Assembly: GCA_030037185.1 (NCBI GenBank)
Contig: JASHRR010000222.1
Location: 1 to 20,459, forward strand
Source of the DNA: Xanthobacteraceae bacterium
GTDB taxonomy: Bacteria > Pseudomonadota > Alphaproteobacteria > Rhizobiales > Xanthobacteraceae
Length of the DNA: 20,459 nucleotides
Reading direction: 5' to 3'
Within the stretch, counting starts at the first letter, position 1, and each line of letters opens with the position of its first letter. Position numbers and translations under genes: made by a program. This document shows positions 8,084-15,745 of the stretch, piece after piece. The notes under the pieces are model-generated. The model saw nothing but the letters and a program-made list of their open reading frames with translations. It ran no database searches and was not told where the DNA came from.

Positions 8084-8850
8084 GGGGGAGAATGTCCACG
8101 ACTTCGAAACACGAAAACGGTTGCTCCGTGATCGAGTTATCGACCTTCGGGTGGGGAACGTCCACGGGCTTTCCCGCACCTCTTGGGTGTTCCGACGACC
8201 CTGATGGGACCTTTAGCCGTGCGCTTGGGTCTTCTCCGGTGTAGCCTTTGCGGGCGGCGTCGCGCCTTAAAAGGAGCCGCTTAAAGAATGTTTCTGGCGC
8301 CGTGCAGCTTGCCGTCAGGAGGGGATCAGGCGGCGGACAACGCGTTGACGGGAAAGCCGCCGACCTTACCCTAGCAAGACCGAACGGACCGCCTTGAGCC
8401 AAGGAAATGCGGATCGAGACCGAGGCAGCACCGATCCGCGATGGCGCCGAACTGATCGGCGCAGCCACCGACTGCGAACTGGCAAGGCCCTGTGTGGCGA
8501 CTCTCTTGCTGTCGCATTAACCCAACTTAGGCATTCGAAGCCGTCATGTATTTTCCGGCCTCAAGGCCGGCACGACCGGGCGCATCCCGACGATAGATGA
8601 CAGGCAAGGCAGATCCGTTCCGGGTCCTGTCTGTCGACCAGCACTCAACCCGCCCGATGCGCGTTCCCTCGGATTGGCCGGCGCAAAGCGCGCATAAAGC
8701 TTCTCGGCAGGTGTTTCGGCTAGTAGACACCTTCGAAAGTGGCCCCCGATGTCGTCAGATCGGGCACCGGTCCTTCGAAAATCATACAGTCACCCCAGCT
8801 AAACCGCTTGCTGTTATTTTTATCTTAGATCCGCATCGTGTTCCTGCCAT
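8084..8850. other. Long region with no supported gene
   Basis: About 770 bp after pncB without a recognisable coding region. It contains an AAAAGGAG motif followed by a 28-codon frame starting at 8278, and a GC palindrome at 8555-8570; neither is strong enough to call a gene or terminator. The base composition becomes noticeably more AT-rich from about 8770 onward. Confidence 0.5.
8555..8570. repeat. Perfect palindromic hairpin CCGGCCT-CA-AGGCCGG
   Basis: A 7-bp perfect stem with a 2-base loop. Four T residues precede it on the plus strand and no U-tract follows on either strand, so it is not a standard intrinsic terminator. It may be a short palindromic intergenic element. Confidence 0.45.
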
Positions 8851-8880
8851 TTGACTATGGACTACAATATACGAATGTAT
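8851..8880 (+). promoter_or_regulatory. Possible sigma70-type promoter
   Basis: TTGACT at 8851-8856 resembles a -35 box; ATGTAT at 8875-8880 could serve as a -10 box at 18-base spacing. It lies in an AT-rich patch about 25 bases before the ATG of the small ORF at 8903. An imperfect inverted repeat (ATAC-N4-GTAT) overlaps it. This is suggestive only. Confidence 0.25.
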
Positions 8881-8902
8881 TCCTAAGATCAGGTTCAAAG
8901 TT

Positions 8903-9034
8903 ATGCCGAGTAAAATAAAAGTAGTTCACGAAGTTGAGAATGAGTTTTTACAATGCGGCTCACACCATGATTTAGGTATGTTCGTAGAGAACTTCCGTCG
9001 AGAAGGTGCGCTCATCCGAGCGATCACGTCGTAA
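8903..9034 (+). CDS. Small hypothetical protein, 43 residues
   Basis: ATG at 8903 opens a 43-codon frame ending TAA at 9032-9034. The product (MPSKIKVVHEVENEFLQCGS... ending RAITS) has a natural-looking mix of charged and hydrophobic residues, unlike the Arg/Pro-rich chance frames nearby, and the codons are more AT-rich than in neighbouring genes. A weak AGG lies about 10 bases upstream. It could be a short gene or the decayed start of a larger one. Family unknown. Confidence 0.3.
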   Translation: MPSKIKVVHEVENEFLQCGSHHDLGMFVENFRREGALIRAITS

Positions 9035-9052
9035 GCCCAGCGCTAGCGATCA

Positions 9053-9232
9053 ATGGCCAGGTATAAAGCGACGATCATCTTTGATGTTCCAGACGATGAA
9101 AGCCGTTCTGCAATCTTTCAGTATGTCTCCTTGTTTTTAGATCGAGTGGGTGTCAACAATGCGAGAGCGCGACAGGCGCTGCATCACTATCTTCTTGATG
9201 CCGGACGATATCGACAAGCAGGTGAGCGCTGA
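9053..9232 (+). CDS. Small hypothetical protein, 59 residues
   Basis: ATG at 9053 begins a 59-residue frame 18 bases after the preceding small ORF, ending TGA at 9230-9232. The product starts MARYKATIIFDVPDDESRSA, with a beta-strand-like KATIIFDV, then a probable amphipathic helix (IFQYVSLFLDRVG) and a second helix with RARQALHHYLLDAG. This reads like a real small globular domain. After the stop the same frame continues for 31 codons (ERLWSKRYDDNLRIVSWERL...), which also looks protein-like, so the gene may carry a nonsense mutation. No family recognised. Locally AT-richer composition suggests acquired DNA. Confidence 0.4.
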   Translation: MARYKATIIFDVPDDESRSAIFQYVSLFLDRVGVNNARARQALHHYLLDAGRYRQAGER

Positions 9233-9441
9233 GAGCGACTATGGTCTAAAAGGTATGACGATAACCTACGAATCGTGTCTTGGGAACGGTTGGCCGTTGA
9301 TTGTCAGAGTGGAGTTTCAAGTTAGCCTGGCCACGCGGAAGACACGAGCCAACGACGTCCATCACATCAGATCTTGCTCTCCGTGCTGAGCATCACGGAC
9401 ACGAAAGCAGAAATTTTAGCAGAGCGAAGGTGAGTGAATAA

Positions 9442-9660
9442 ATGCCCGGCAAGCGAATCCAATTCGATGATTGGACGTGGCACGAACTCGATCTGCTTGC
9501 CCGTGATCGCATGATGGACTTCCAAGAGCTCGCCGACGAGGCGTTCAGCGACTTATTGAAAAAGCATGGGCGACCAACGGACCTGAAAACAGCTTTGCGC
9601 GAGAGTGTCAAAAAGGAAGGGTCAAAGGGACCTTCGAAGAAGGGACCTCCTCGCACTTGA
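9442..9660 (+). CDS. Small ribbon-helix-helix-like hypothetical protein
   Basis: A 72-residue basic protein. Residues 3-8 (GKRIQF) could form the strand and 11-21 (WTWHELDLLAR) and 27-41 (FQELADEAFSDLLKK) the two helices of a ribbon-helix-helix DNA-binding fold. The rest (ALRESVKKEGSKGPSKKGP) is a Lys/Gly/Pro tail likely to be disordered. The sequence resembles, from memory, a small conserved hypothetical protein of rhizobia. GAAGGTGAG lies about 10 bases before the ATG. No toxin gene is evident beside it, so an antitoxin role is not supported. DNA binding is inferred from predicted structure only. Confidence 0.65.
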   Translation: MPGKRIQFDDWTWHELDLLARDRMMDFQELADEAFSDLLKKHGRPTDLKTALRESVKKEGSKGPSKKGPPRT

Positions 9661-9734
9661 AGGCGACAGCCGCTTTGTGCGCGGCATTGACCCATTGTCA
9701 GCTTGAACAATAGGGTCGGCGGGAAGATTTATGC

Positions 9735-10775
9735 ATGAAAAGGGGAATTGATTGGCTTGCAGCAGTCATCGCCGCACATTTGCAGGAATGGGAGCCGTCG
9801 CCTCCGTTTGTTGAACTCGCCATTTTTGAGTGTGCCGATGCATATTTAATCGCGGGATTCCTCAACACCTTCTGTTTGCGAAATCTTGGCTCTCCGATTG
9901 CGGAAGGTCTGTTTCACCAATCGAGCATCGGCAGTGTCAGTGGCGTTGTTCTGGAGGACGGGCGTTCGGTTGTGATTAAGGCGCATCAACCCGAGCGTTC
10001 GCGCGAATTCCTTGCCGAGGTAGTGCGTGTACAGTCGTATCTAACAGAGCGAGCTGTTTTTGCGACCCAAGTGGTTGCGGGACCTCTTCCGCTTGGTCGA
10101 GGCTACGCCATCGTAGAGGCATTTACCGACATCGGCAGCAAGGCCGATGCGCACCGTCCCGAAATTCGTGGTGCGCTTGCGGCGGGCTTGCACGCTATCG
10201 TCCAAGCCTGCAATCCGCTTGTGGAGACGACCTCCCTAGGACCAGCCCTGCTGCGATCGGCGGGCGATGCGTTGTGGCCTACGCCCCACAGCAAGCTGTT
10301 CGATTTTGCTGCGAGCGCAAAAGGAGCAGAGTGGATTGACGATATAGCGGAACGCGCCCGAGGGCGAATGAGGCCTGTTGGCGACCTCGTGATCGGTCAC
10401 TCCGATTGGCGCGTGGAGCATGTTCGATTTTCGGCGAACACGCCCGTTGTGGCATTCGATTGGGATAGCCTCTGTTGCGAGCGCGAACCAGCGTTAATCG
10501 GGACCGTGGCGAATGGCTTCTGCGCAGATTTCTCGCAAGGTGATAATCGGCAGGCTCCAACTCTCGACGAAGCGCGCGCATTCGTACGCGACTACGAGCG
10601 AGCGAGAGGCAGAAGGTTCTCAGCCGAGGAACGACGACTATGTGGTGCCTCCGTGGCCTACGCAAGTGCTTATACAGCACGATGCAGCCACGCAGCCGGC
10701 CACGATGAGCGCGAAACGCCAGGCACCTTCCAACATCTCGTTTGGAACGAGCGCGGGAATCTTTTCGAGATGTAG
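9735..10775 (+). CDS. APH-family (aminoglycoside phosphotransferase-fold) kinase-like protein
   Basis: A 346-residue protein of the aminoglycoside/choline kinase-like fold, which phosphorylates small-molecule hydroxyls with ATP. The ATP-binding lysine is probably K82 in SVVIKAHQ. The catalytic loop is GHSDWRVEHVRF, with H222-x-D224, and the metal-binding segment is VVAFDWDSL with D242. In classic enzymes the loop reads HxDxxxxN; here the Asn position is His (HSDWRVEH), a pattern I recall from an uncharacterised subfamily. GGGAAG lies upstream of ATG 9735. The gene begins 74 bp after the small RHH-like gene and may be co-transcribed with it. There is no evidence that the substrate is an antibiotic, so it should not be labelled a resistance gene. 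Confidence 0.75.
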   Translation: MKRGIDWLAAVIAAHLQEWEPSPPFVELAIFECADAYLIAGFLNTFCLRNLGSPIAEGLFHQSSIGSVSGVVLEDGRSVVIKAHQPERSREFLAEVVRVQSYLTERAVFATQVVAGPLPLGRGYAIVEAFTDIGSKADAHRPEIRGALAAGLHAIVQACNPLVETTSLGPALLRSAGDALWPTPHSKLFDFAASAKGAEWIDDIAERARGRMRPVGDLVIGHSDWRVEHVRFSANTPVVAFDWDSLCCEREPALIGTVANGFCADFSQGDNRQAPTLDEARAFVRDYERARGRRFSAEERRLCGASVAYASAYTARCSHAAGHDERETPGTFQHLVWNERGNLFEM

Positions 10776-10964
10776 CCCTTCGAGGGAGAGCGACTTATTC
10801 CCGCCCGATAGTGCCTAGGATGCCCTCAGTTCCAACAGTTGCTAGACCCCTATTTTCCGGCACCATTGGTAATCACCTCGCCGACCGAAGGCGCGAGTCT
10901 GCCGGGGCTTCACAAGCTCGATGCATTTGCTATCGTAAGAAGATTGTCGCCAGGGCACTCGCAC
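10776..10964. other. Short intergenic region
   Basis: No gene recognised. Frames crossing it are extensions of the neighbouring coding regions. Confidence 0.4.
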
Positions 10965-11331
10965 ATGCGCTGGTTTAGATCACACCAGACCCACGTCGCT
11001 TGGTTGGCGTGCATTGCGCTGACCTGCCACCTGGTGCTGTCCTTTGGCCATATTCATGTCGGCAAAGTGGTCGGAAATTTCGGGCCTAGCATCGTTCCTT
11101 GTATCTCAGGGGGCTACTGATAATCCTCCAGGGAATCGGTCGGGCTTAGCGGATGAGGATTGCGCCATTTGCGTTAGCATCAGGCTGGCAAATGCTTTGA
11201 TCGGCCCAAGCTTGCCGACGGTCGAAGAACCTGGTTTTATTTTCAAGTCATTAACCTGGCCTGCTCCACACGCTGGGTCTGTACGGTTCGCGCAATTCGG
11301 CGTGCGGGCGCGCGGGCCTCCTTACTCCTGA
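10965..11331 (+). pseudogene. DUF2946-like protein, frameshifted
   Basis: ATG at 10965 starts MRWFRSHQTHVAWLACIA followed by a hydrophobic helix and SFGHIHVG, the typical N-terminus of DUF2946 proteins, but this frame stops at 11120. The frame one base further on continues the family with LADEDCAICVSIRLA, then a Pro-rich linker, and ends ARGPPYS at 11331, which matches the usual C-terminus. The change of frame must lie between about 11050 and 11120. DUF2946 proteins are small membrane-anchored proteins with conserved His and a CxxC pair, often near copper or TonB-related genes. Here the gene stands alone. Either a one-base insertion has broken it or there is a sequencing error. Confidence 0.7.
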
Positions 11332-11668
11332 GCTGCCTGAGCCGGAGCATCCGCTTCCATCCCCCTAGGGCTGCTCGGATCGACCCACGCTCGCGCGATG
11401 TGCTATCACGCCTTCGCGTCGCGCGATCTGTCGAACCGATGTCGGGCCAACCTATCGAGATGCGACGACGGTGTTCTTGCGCTGCAGCCAGAGACGCTGG
11501 AGATCAGCACTGACCTTATCGATTCAAAGTGGTCAACCGCCTTGATCGGGAAGGCGCATCGACCGGAGCTTGTTGACCGCATGATCAGTTCTCCGGATCT
11601 TTGGCCGGCTTCAAAAAGGCCATCATGTGGCCGGCCATTATCCAAGCTGATGGCCAAGGGAGAAAGCA
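11332..11668. other. Intergenic region with no recognisable gene
   Basis: About 340 bp upstream of the DUF336 gene. Overlapping open frames on both strands lack ribosome binding sites and family similarity. A 10-base palindrome TGGCCGGCCA occurs near 11629-11638. Confidence 0.45.
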
Positions 11669-12172
11669 ATGAACCGTTCCTACGTGTTGGCCGCAACCGC
11701 AGCTCTTGTCGGCATCGGCATGACCGCCCCCGTGGCGGCGCAAGGCCTGCCGAGCGAGACGCACAAGATGCTGCCTGCTGCGCTCGCCGTCGAGGCGGCA
11801 CAAACCGCGATCGCAACTTGCAAGGGCCAGGGCTACAACGTCGCCGCTATCGTCACCAATCGCGAGGGCACGCCCATGGTCCTGATAGTGGGCGACGGCT
11901 CCGGCAAGCTCAGTTCCGAGATCGCCCGCCGTAAGGCTTATACGTCGGCGAGCTTGAGAGTCTCGACCATGGACTTCAACAAGCGCGTCGCCGGGGGCGG
12001 ATTCAATCCTTCCGTTTTCGATCCGCAGCTCGTGACGGCTGCGGGTGGCCTGCCCATCAAGGTCGGCAACGACACGATAGCCGCCATTGGCGTCAGCGGT
12101 GCCCCCGGCGGCGACAAGGATGAAGCCTGCGCTCAGTCGGGTCTCGATAAGATCAAGGGTAGCTTGCAATAG
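11669..12172 (+). CDS. Exported DUF336 (GlcG/HbpS-like) protein
   Basis: A 167-residue protein with a Sec signal peptide (cleavage near VAAQ, residues 22-25) followed by a DUF336 domain. Domain landmarks are AVEAAQTAIATCKGQGYNVA, a strand with the TPMVLIVGDG motif, the helix SSEIARRKAYTSAS, and the C-terminal AAGGLPIKVGNDTIAAIGVSGA followed by DEACAQSGLDKI. Related proteins include HbpS, a heme-binding sensor accessory protein, and GlcG of the glycolate locus; other members have no known function. C51 and C154 are the only cysteines in the mature part and could form a disulfide. AAGGGAG precedes the ATG. Heme binding here is a family-based guess, not shown by sequence. Confidence 0.87.
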   Translation: MNRSYVLAATAALVGIGMTAPVAAQGLPSETHKMLPAALAVEAAQTAIATCKGQGYNVAAIVTNREGTPMVLIVGDGSGKLSSEIARRKAYTSASLRVSTMDFNKRVAGGGFNPSVFDPQLVTAAGGLPIKVGNDTIAAIGVSGAPGGDKDEACAQSGLDKIKGSLQ

Positions 12173-12181
12173 CGGTGCTTG

Positions 12182-12216
12182 CCCCTCTCTCCGCTACTCC
12201 CCCAGGGAGAGAGGGG
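12182..12216 (+). terminator. Strong hairpin after the DUF336 gene
   Basis: CCCCTCTCTCC (12182-12192) pairs perfectly with GGAGAGAGGGG (12206-12216): an 11-bp stem with a 13-base loop, starting 10 bases after the stop codon. No U-tract follows, so it is either a factor-assisted terminator, a 3' end stabiliser, or a CT/GA-rich palindromic repeat of the sort common in rhizobia. Confidence 0.5.
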
Positions 12217-12600
12217 ACGTCAAGTTTAACGCCTCTGGCGACGCGAAGCAGGAAGCCACGCGCTTTCGCGACTTGATTATTGCAACCGTCCTCGGGCGGC
12301 ATCGTTCATGCCGATCGGCGCGCAAGCCTTGGACGACTTGAAATATCCGGACTTGAAGGGGAAACGGCAACCGCTAGCCGTCCTGACCGGCCTGCCCTGC
12401 CTGAGCCTCCCGTTCGATCTGTCGCGTCGCTCAACTCGGCAGCTTTGGGCCCAGTGGGCTGACCTGCTGACCACGTCGGCGGTGCGTTCGGTGCCCCTCC
12501 GGCTCCGGACGCACCTGGCGGCTGCCCACTTTCATATCGGCCCACCTGGGACAAGCGGGCCTTGCTGGGCGCTGCCAAAATGCGACAATGCGATATTATG
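12217..12600. other. Intergenic region with no supported gene
   Basis: About 380 bp. An open frame from 12308 joins the downstream hydrolase frame, but it is not similar to that family and is better read as upstream noise. Confidence 0.5.
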
Positions 12601-12622
12601 CAAACGCAATCAGGAGGAGCCA

Positions 12623-13399
12623 ATGAAAATCGCACGCCTGACGTCGTTCGTCCTCGCCGCCGCCACTGCCGTAATACTGCAGGCCAACGCGACACAAGCG
12701 GCCATTAAAACCCAGTGGATCGATTACAAGCAGGGCAACACGGTGCTGTCCGGCTATCTGGTTTATGATGACGCCGTCACTAGCAAACGCCCCGGTGTCC
12801 TGATGGCTCACGACCGATCTGGCTTTTCCGAGGGCACCATTGCGGATGCCGAGATGATCGCCAAGCTCGGCTATGTGGTGTTCGCCGAAGATATGTTCGG
12901 CAAGGGCGTGGTGCCCAAGACCGTTCCGGAAATGACGGACCTGATTACGATCTACAACAACGACCGTCCGCTGATGCGCGCGCGCGCCCTGGCCGGGTTC
13001 GATATCCTCAAGGCGCAGCCGATGGTCGATCCAACGAAGCTCGCCGCGGTCGGCTACTGCTTCGGTGGCACCGTCGGGATTGAGCTCATTGAAACCGGCG
13101 TGCCGCTTCTCGGCTTCGTCTCGGTGCATGGCTCATTCCGCAACTTCGCGGCCGAAGCCGCCAAGAACATCAAGGGTCGCGTCCTCATCCTGCACGGCGC
13201 CGAAGACCCGGTTGCCCCGATGGAGGAACTCAATGCCGTGATCTCTCAGTTCCGCGCCGCCAAGGTGGACTTCGAGGTCAACCTCTATAGCGGCACCACG
13301 CACGGCTTTACGCATCCTCAGAACCCTTCGGAAGTGCGCGCCGACGAGGAATACAAGGTGGCGATGACACGCTTCCTCAAGGATATCCTTACGCATTGA
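12623..13399 (+). CDS. Exported dienelactone hydrolase-family protein
   Basis: An alpha/beta-hydrolase of the dienelactone hydrolase family. The start at ATG 12623 is set by AGGAGGAG (12612-12619) and gives a 258-residue protein with a clear signal peptide (cleavage around NATQAA, residues 22-27). The triad of the family is visible: nucleophile C146 in VGYCFGGT, D195 in HGAEDPVAP, and H227 in GTTHGFTHP. The motif VLMAHDRSGFSEG carries the usual loop near the oxyanion region. Classical enzymes are cytoplasmic and hydrolyse dienelactone to maleylacetate in chloroaromatic breakdown. This one is exported and no catechol pathway gene is nearby, so its substrate is unlikely to be dienelactone and remains unknown. 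The frame upstream to 12308 is not part of the protein. Confidence 0.92.
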   Translation: MKIARLTSFVLAAATAVILQANATQAAIKTQWIDYKQGNTVLSGYLVYDDAVTSKRPGVLMAHDRSGFSEGTIADAEMIAKLGYVVFAEDMFGKGVVPKTVPEMTDLITIYNNDRPLMRARALAGFDILKAQPMVDPTKLAAVGYCFGGTVGIELIETGVPLLGFVSVHGSFRNFAAEAAKNIKGRVLILHGAEDPVAPMEELNAVISQFRAAKVDFEVNLYSGTTHGFTHPQNPSEVRADEEYKVAMTRFLKDILTH

Positions 13400-13432
13400 C
13401 CACCGACTTGCGGTCGGGGTCAGACTCGGCTG

Positions 13433-13452
13433 CGCCGGCCGCCTGGCCGGCG
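13433..13452 (+). terminator. Perfect GC hairpin after the hydrolase gene
   Basis: CGCCGGCC (13433-13440) and GGCCGGCG (13445-13452) form a perfect 8-bp stem with a GCCT loop, 33 bases after the stop. A second hairpin with one bulged A lies immediately before it (13398-13421). No U-tract follows, so termination is plausible but unproven. Confidence 0.4.
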
Positions 13453-13696
13453 GGTGTATTTGCGGTCGCCGCACTGCTGTAGCGGACCCATTTCGGTCCA
13501 GTCGGATCGGGTATCCTTCACGCGACCGGACCCAGACAAGGCCGCCGATGATCCTACCGACCCTCACCGGGCTGCCCACGGAGGATAGACTCTCCGGAAA
13601 TCGCGCGCAGCGTCGCGCCCACCGCCGGGTCTGCTTCGCCAGGCGAGCTGGGGGGTGTATGCTCAGCCTGCGTGTTACACTTATGGGAGATCAGAC

Positions 13697-14302
13697 ATGA
13701 GCAGGATACAGGTTATGGCGGCCGCCGCCTTGGCGTCGTTATTCGCGGTCTCCACGGCATGGGGACAACAGCAGACCCAGCGTATCGCCGGCATCATCGA
13801 TAAGATCGATGGCAAAACGCTGTACATCAAATCGGCCAGCGGCCCGGTCACCCTGACGCTCGCCGACAATGCGGTGATTGTCGCGCGGGTGAAGGCGACA
13901 GCCGCTGACATCAAGGCAGGTGACTATGTCGCTACCGGCGGCGTTCCGCAGCCCGACGGGACTCAGAAGGCAGTGGAGCTGCGCATCTTTCCCGACAGTA
14001 TGCGCGGCAATGGCGACGGACATCGGCCGGGGTGGCCCGGTGCCCCCAACGGCACCATGACTAATGGCGCGGTCGGCCAGACCGTCAGCAGTGTGGAGGG
14101 CCCCGTCCTCACGGTGAAATACAGGGACGGCGAGAAGAAGATCATCGTTGGCCCGAGCGTGCCGATTCAGCGTCTGGAGATGGCCAACAGGAGCGAGCTT
14201 AAATCCGGGGCCGCCGTAGCGGCCGCCGCCGCCACCAAGCAGCCGGACGGCACCTTCACCGCCGCCCGCATCGATTTCGGCCGCGGTGACGTCGTTCCCT
14301 GA
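13697..14302 (+). CDS. Exported DUF5666-like protein
   Basis: A 201-residue secreted protein. ATG 13697 is chosen over 13655 because GGGAGA (13685-13690) precedes it and a normal signal peptide then follows (cleavage near AWGQ, residues 21-24). The mature part begins RIAGIIDKIDGKTLYIKSA and has small beta-rich repeats of the kind seen in DUF5666/OB-like domains: a first unit to about residue 98, a Gly/Pro-rich linker (RPGWPGAPNGT), then a second unit starting VGQTVSSVEGPVLTVKYRDG. Such proteins are exported and of unknown function. It has its own ribosome binding site and lies about 300 bp after the hydrolase gene. Assignment to DUF5666 is by pattern and moderately sure. Confidence 0.7.
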   Translation: MSRIQVMAAAALASLFAVSTAWGQQQTQRIAGIIDKIDGKTLYIKSASGPVTLTLADNAVIVARVKATAADIKAGDYVATGGVPQPDGTQKAVELRIFPDSMRGNGDGHRPGWPGAPNGTMTNGAVGQTVSSVEGPVLTVKYRDGEKKIIVGPSVPIQRLEMANRSELKSGAAVAAAAATKQPDGTFTAARIDFGRGDVVP

Positions 14303-14457
14303 GGCGCAGGTCCTGACGCCGTAACGTAAATAGCGGCCCGGGGACGAATGCAGGCGTCGGCCTCGGCCGCCGGCAGGGGTGGTAGCGCAGCTCGTGGGAT
14401 CGCGCTGGTGCGGTGCCGGTTGAAGACGAAAGATGAGCCGGCGCTCGCCCTGGCGGA

Positions 14458-14559
14458 CTACGACGCGGGCTCGATTACCGTGCTGGATGGAGGGATGCTG
14501 TCAGACGGTGCAACGGGACCATTATCGACTGAGGGAGAAATATCGGCGATATAGGACAT
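14458..14559 (-). CDS. Small ORF, 33 residues, with strong ribosome binding site
   Basis: ATG at 14559 (minus) opens a 33-codon frame: MSYIADISPSVDNGPVAPSD, then a Pro/Ser/Ile/Val-rich end finishing EPAS. It is preceded by AAAAGGAGC at about 10 bases, one of the best Shine-Dalgarno sequences in the window. The peptide is acidic, has no Arg or Lys and lacks a signal peptide, quite unlike chance frames in this GC-rich DNA, which are Arg-rich. No family is recognised. The intrinsic terminator at 14613-14641 lies just upstream on the same side. A real small protein is plausible but unproven. Confidence 0.4.
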   Translation of the reverse strand: MSYIADISPSVDNGPVAPSDSIPPSSTVIEPAS

Positions 14560-14612
14560 GTTGAGCGTGCTCCTTTTCCGGTTTTGGTCGGCCGGCGATG
14601 AGAGATGCAGAG

Positions 14613-14641
14613 AAGGCCGGGCCTCGGGATCCGGCCTTTTT
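14613..14641 (+). terminator. Rho-independent terminator
   Basis: AAGGCCGG (14613-14620) and CCGGCCTT (14631-14638) form a perfect 8-bp stem with a 10-base loop, and the plus strand continues with TTT then CGTTT. This is the clearest intrinsic terminator in the window. No convincing plus-strand gene ends directly before it; the nearest is the DUF5666-like gene 310 bp upstream, so that transcript may have a long 3' end or an unseen small RNA may stop here. Confidence 0.65.
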
Positions 14642-15340
14642 CGTTTATGCAGGGGAGAGGGGCTCCGGCAAAGCGTCAACAGTCGGCGGGGCGTCGAGAG
14701 CCAGCGTCCAATGAACTTGTCGGCGTCAAGCGCACCACCAGGAAGGCAAATGCTCGCAGCGCTTGCGCGTCATATTGACGACGCGAACGATTCCCTTCTC
14801 GCCAAAACGGGCCGATCGAGAGGGTCGATTCCAGGTATCGGCAATGACATGCTGGCTCCCTCAGTGTTAATCGGGGCCAATTTAATTAGCGGATTTCGGA
14901 GGGGTGCCTCAGACTCAGGTCTTACTGAACGGAAGTTCGCTATTCCGTTGAGTGAGAGGCTGGATATTGCGGAGCGAATCGGTTGATTGCGGAGAGTGCG
15001 TTTCCGCTAAAAATGGATCCCGATCCGGCCCGAGCCCCTGCCACCGTTGACGGCGTCGGTAAATCTTATGCCGTCGTGAAGGTGATAATATTTGCCGGGT
15101 TCCTGAACAAAAAATCAAAGACAGTGCCATCACTTCTGATGATGGGCGAGAGGAGGCCACCAGACTGGGTCCGAGGATGAATGATGACCGTTGTCGTGCC
15201 CCGCGCGAAAGTGCCGCTCTGCGCGATGTCGATGACGCAGTGGACTAGCCCTGACAATACCGATGTACGATTCCAGCGCCCCGCAAAGGTGGCGCTCGGT
15301 TTTGCCTCGCTTCGAGACTTTCTCGACGGCCAGATATCGC
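14642..15340. other. Gene-poor region
   Basis: About 700 bp without a recognisable gene. Open frames at 14711-14986 and 15013-15180 (plus) are not obviously random in composition but lack ribosome binding sites and recognisable domains. They could be remnants. Confidence 0.4.
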
Positions 15341-15610
15341 TTATCGCCCGACCCGCTCAGCTCGGAGCACCTGGTGGACGATGGTTGCAAATTCTCCAGC
15401 CTCTCCAGCCCGCGATTTCTGACGTTTTGAGCTCCAGCCGATAAGTCGCCCACTCAGGATGTGGATCGTGAAAAAGTCCGCTAGTCTGTGCATGTCCGAT
15501 ATCGACAGCTCAATGCCTGTGCGCAGCAGCGCGGCTGCCGGGCGCGCATCTCCTCTCCGTAGAAGCCACTGAAAGGCGACGTACCAGCGGTGGCGAGGGT
15601 CGTCGGGCAA
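15341..15610 (-). CDS. Possible hypothetical protein, 89 residues
   Basis: A minus-strand frame from TTG 15610 to 15341. The first half (PDDPRHRWYVAFQWLLRRGD, then AAALLRTGIELSISDMHRLADFF) looks like a real helical protein and recalls small hypothetical proteins of rhizobia and mobile elements. The second half is less convincing. There is no Shine-Dalgarno sequence before the TTG, so the true start or integrity is doubtful. Could be a decayed gene. Confidence 0.3.
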   Translation of the reverse strand: MPDDPRHRWYVAFQWLLRRGDARPAAALLRTGIELSISDMHRLADFFTIHILSGRLIGWSSKRQKSRAGEAGEFATIVHQVLRAERVGR

Positions 15611-15745
15611 TGCCGAGGAGAGAAACGGGACCCGCTGGGAATCAGCGGTTTTTGTCGCGTCTAAATGGCGAACAGACGCGACAGAAAAGGCCGGCTACCG
15701 GGTGCAACCCCTTGATGCATCGGCTTATTTTAGATGCTTGCCGAA

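Noticed and set aside
7472..8179. 235-codon minus frame over pncB
   Set aside because: Antisense shadow of the pncB coding region.
8278..8364. 28-codon frame after AAAAGGAG downstream of pncB
   Set aside because: The spacing from the Shine-Dalgarno-like sequence is long and the peptide has no distinguishing feature; noted only as a possible leader.
8555..8570. Palindrome as a terminator for pncB
   Set aside because: It is about 470 bp downstream of pncB and has no U-tract on either strand.
9150..9389. 79-codon plus frame overlapping the 59-residue ORF
   Set aside because: It overlaps the better-supported frame at 9053-9232 out of register, and its C-terminal half is not convincing.
11398..11934. 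178-codon plus frame before and across the DUF336 gene
   Set aside because: It overlaps the DUF336 coding region in another frame and is Arg-rich noise.
12308..12622. N-terminal extension of the dienelactone hydrolase frame
   Set aside because: The extension is unlike the family, and the ATG at 12623 has AGGAGGAG plus a normal signal peptide.
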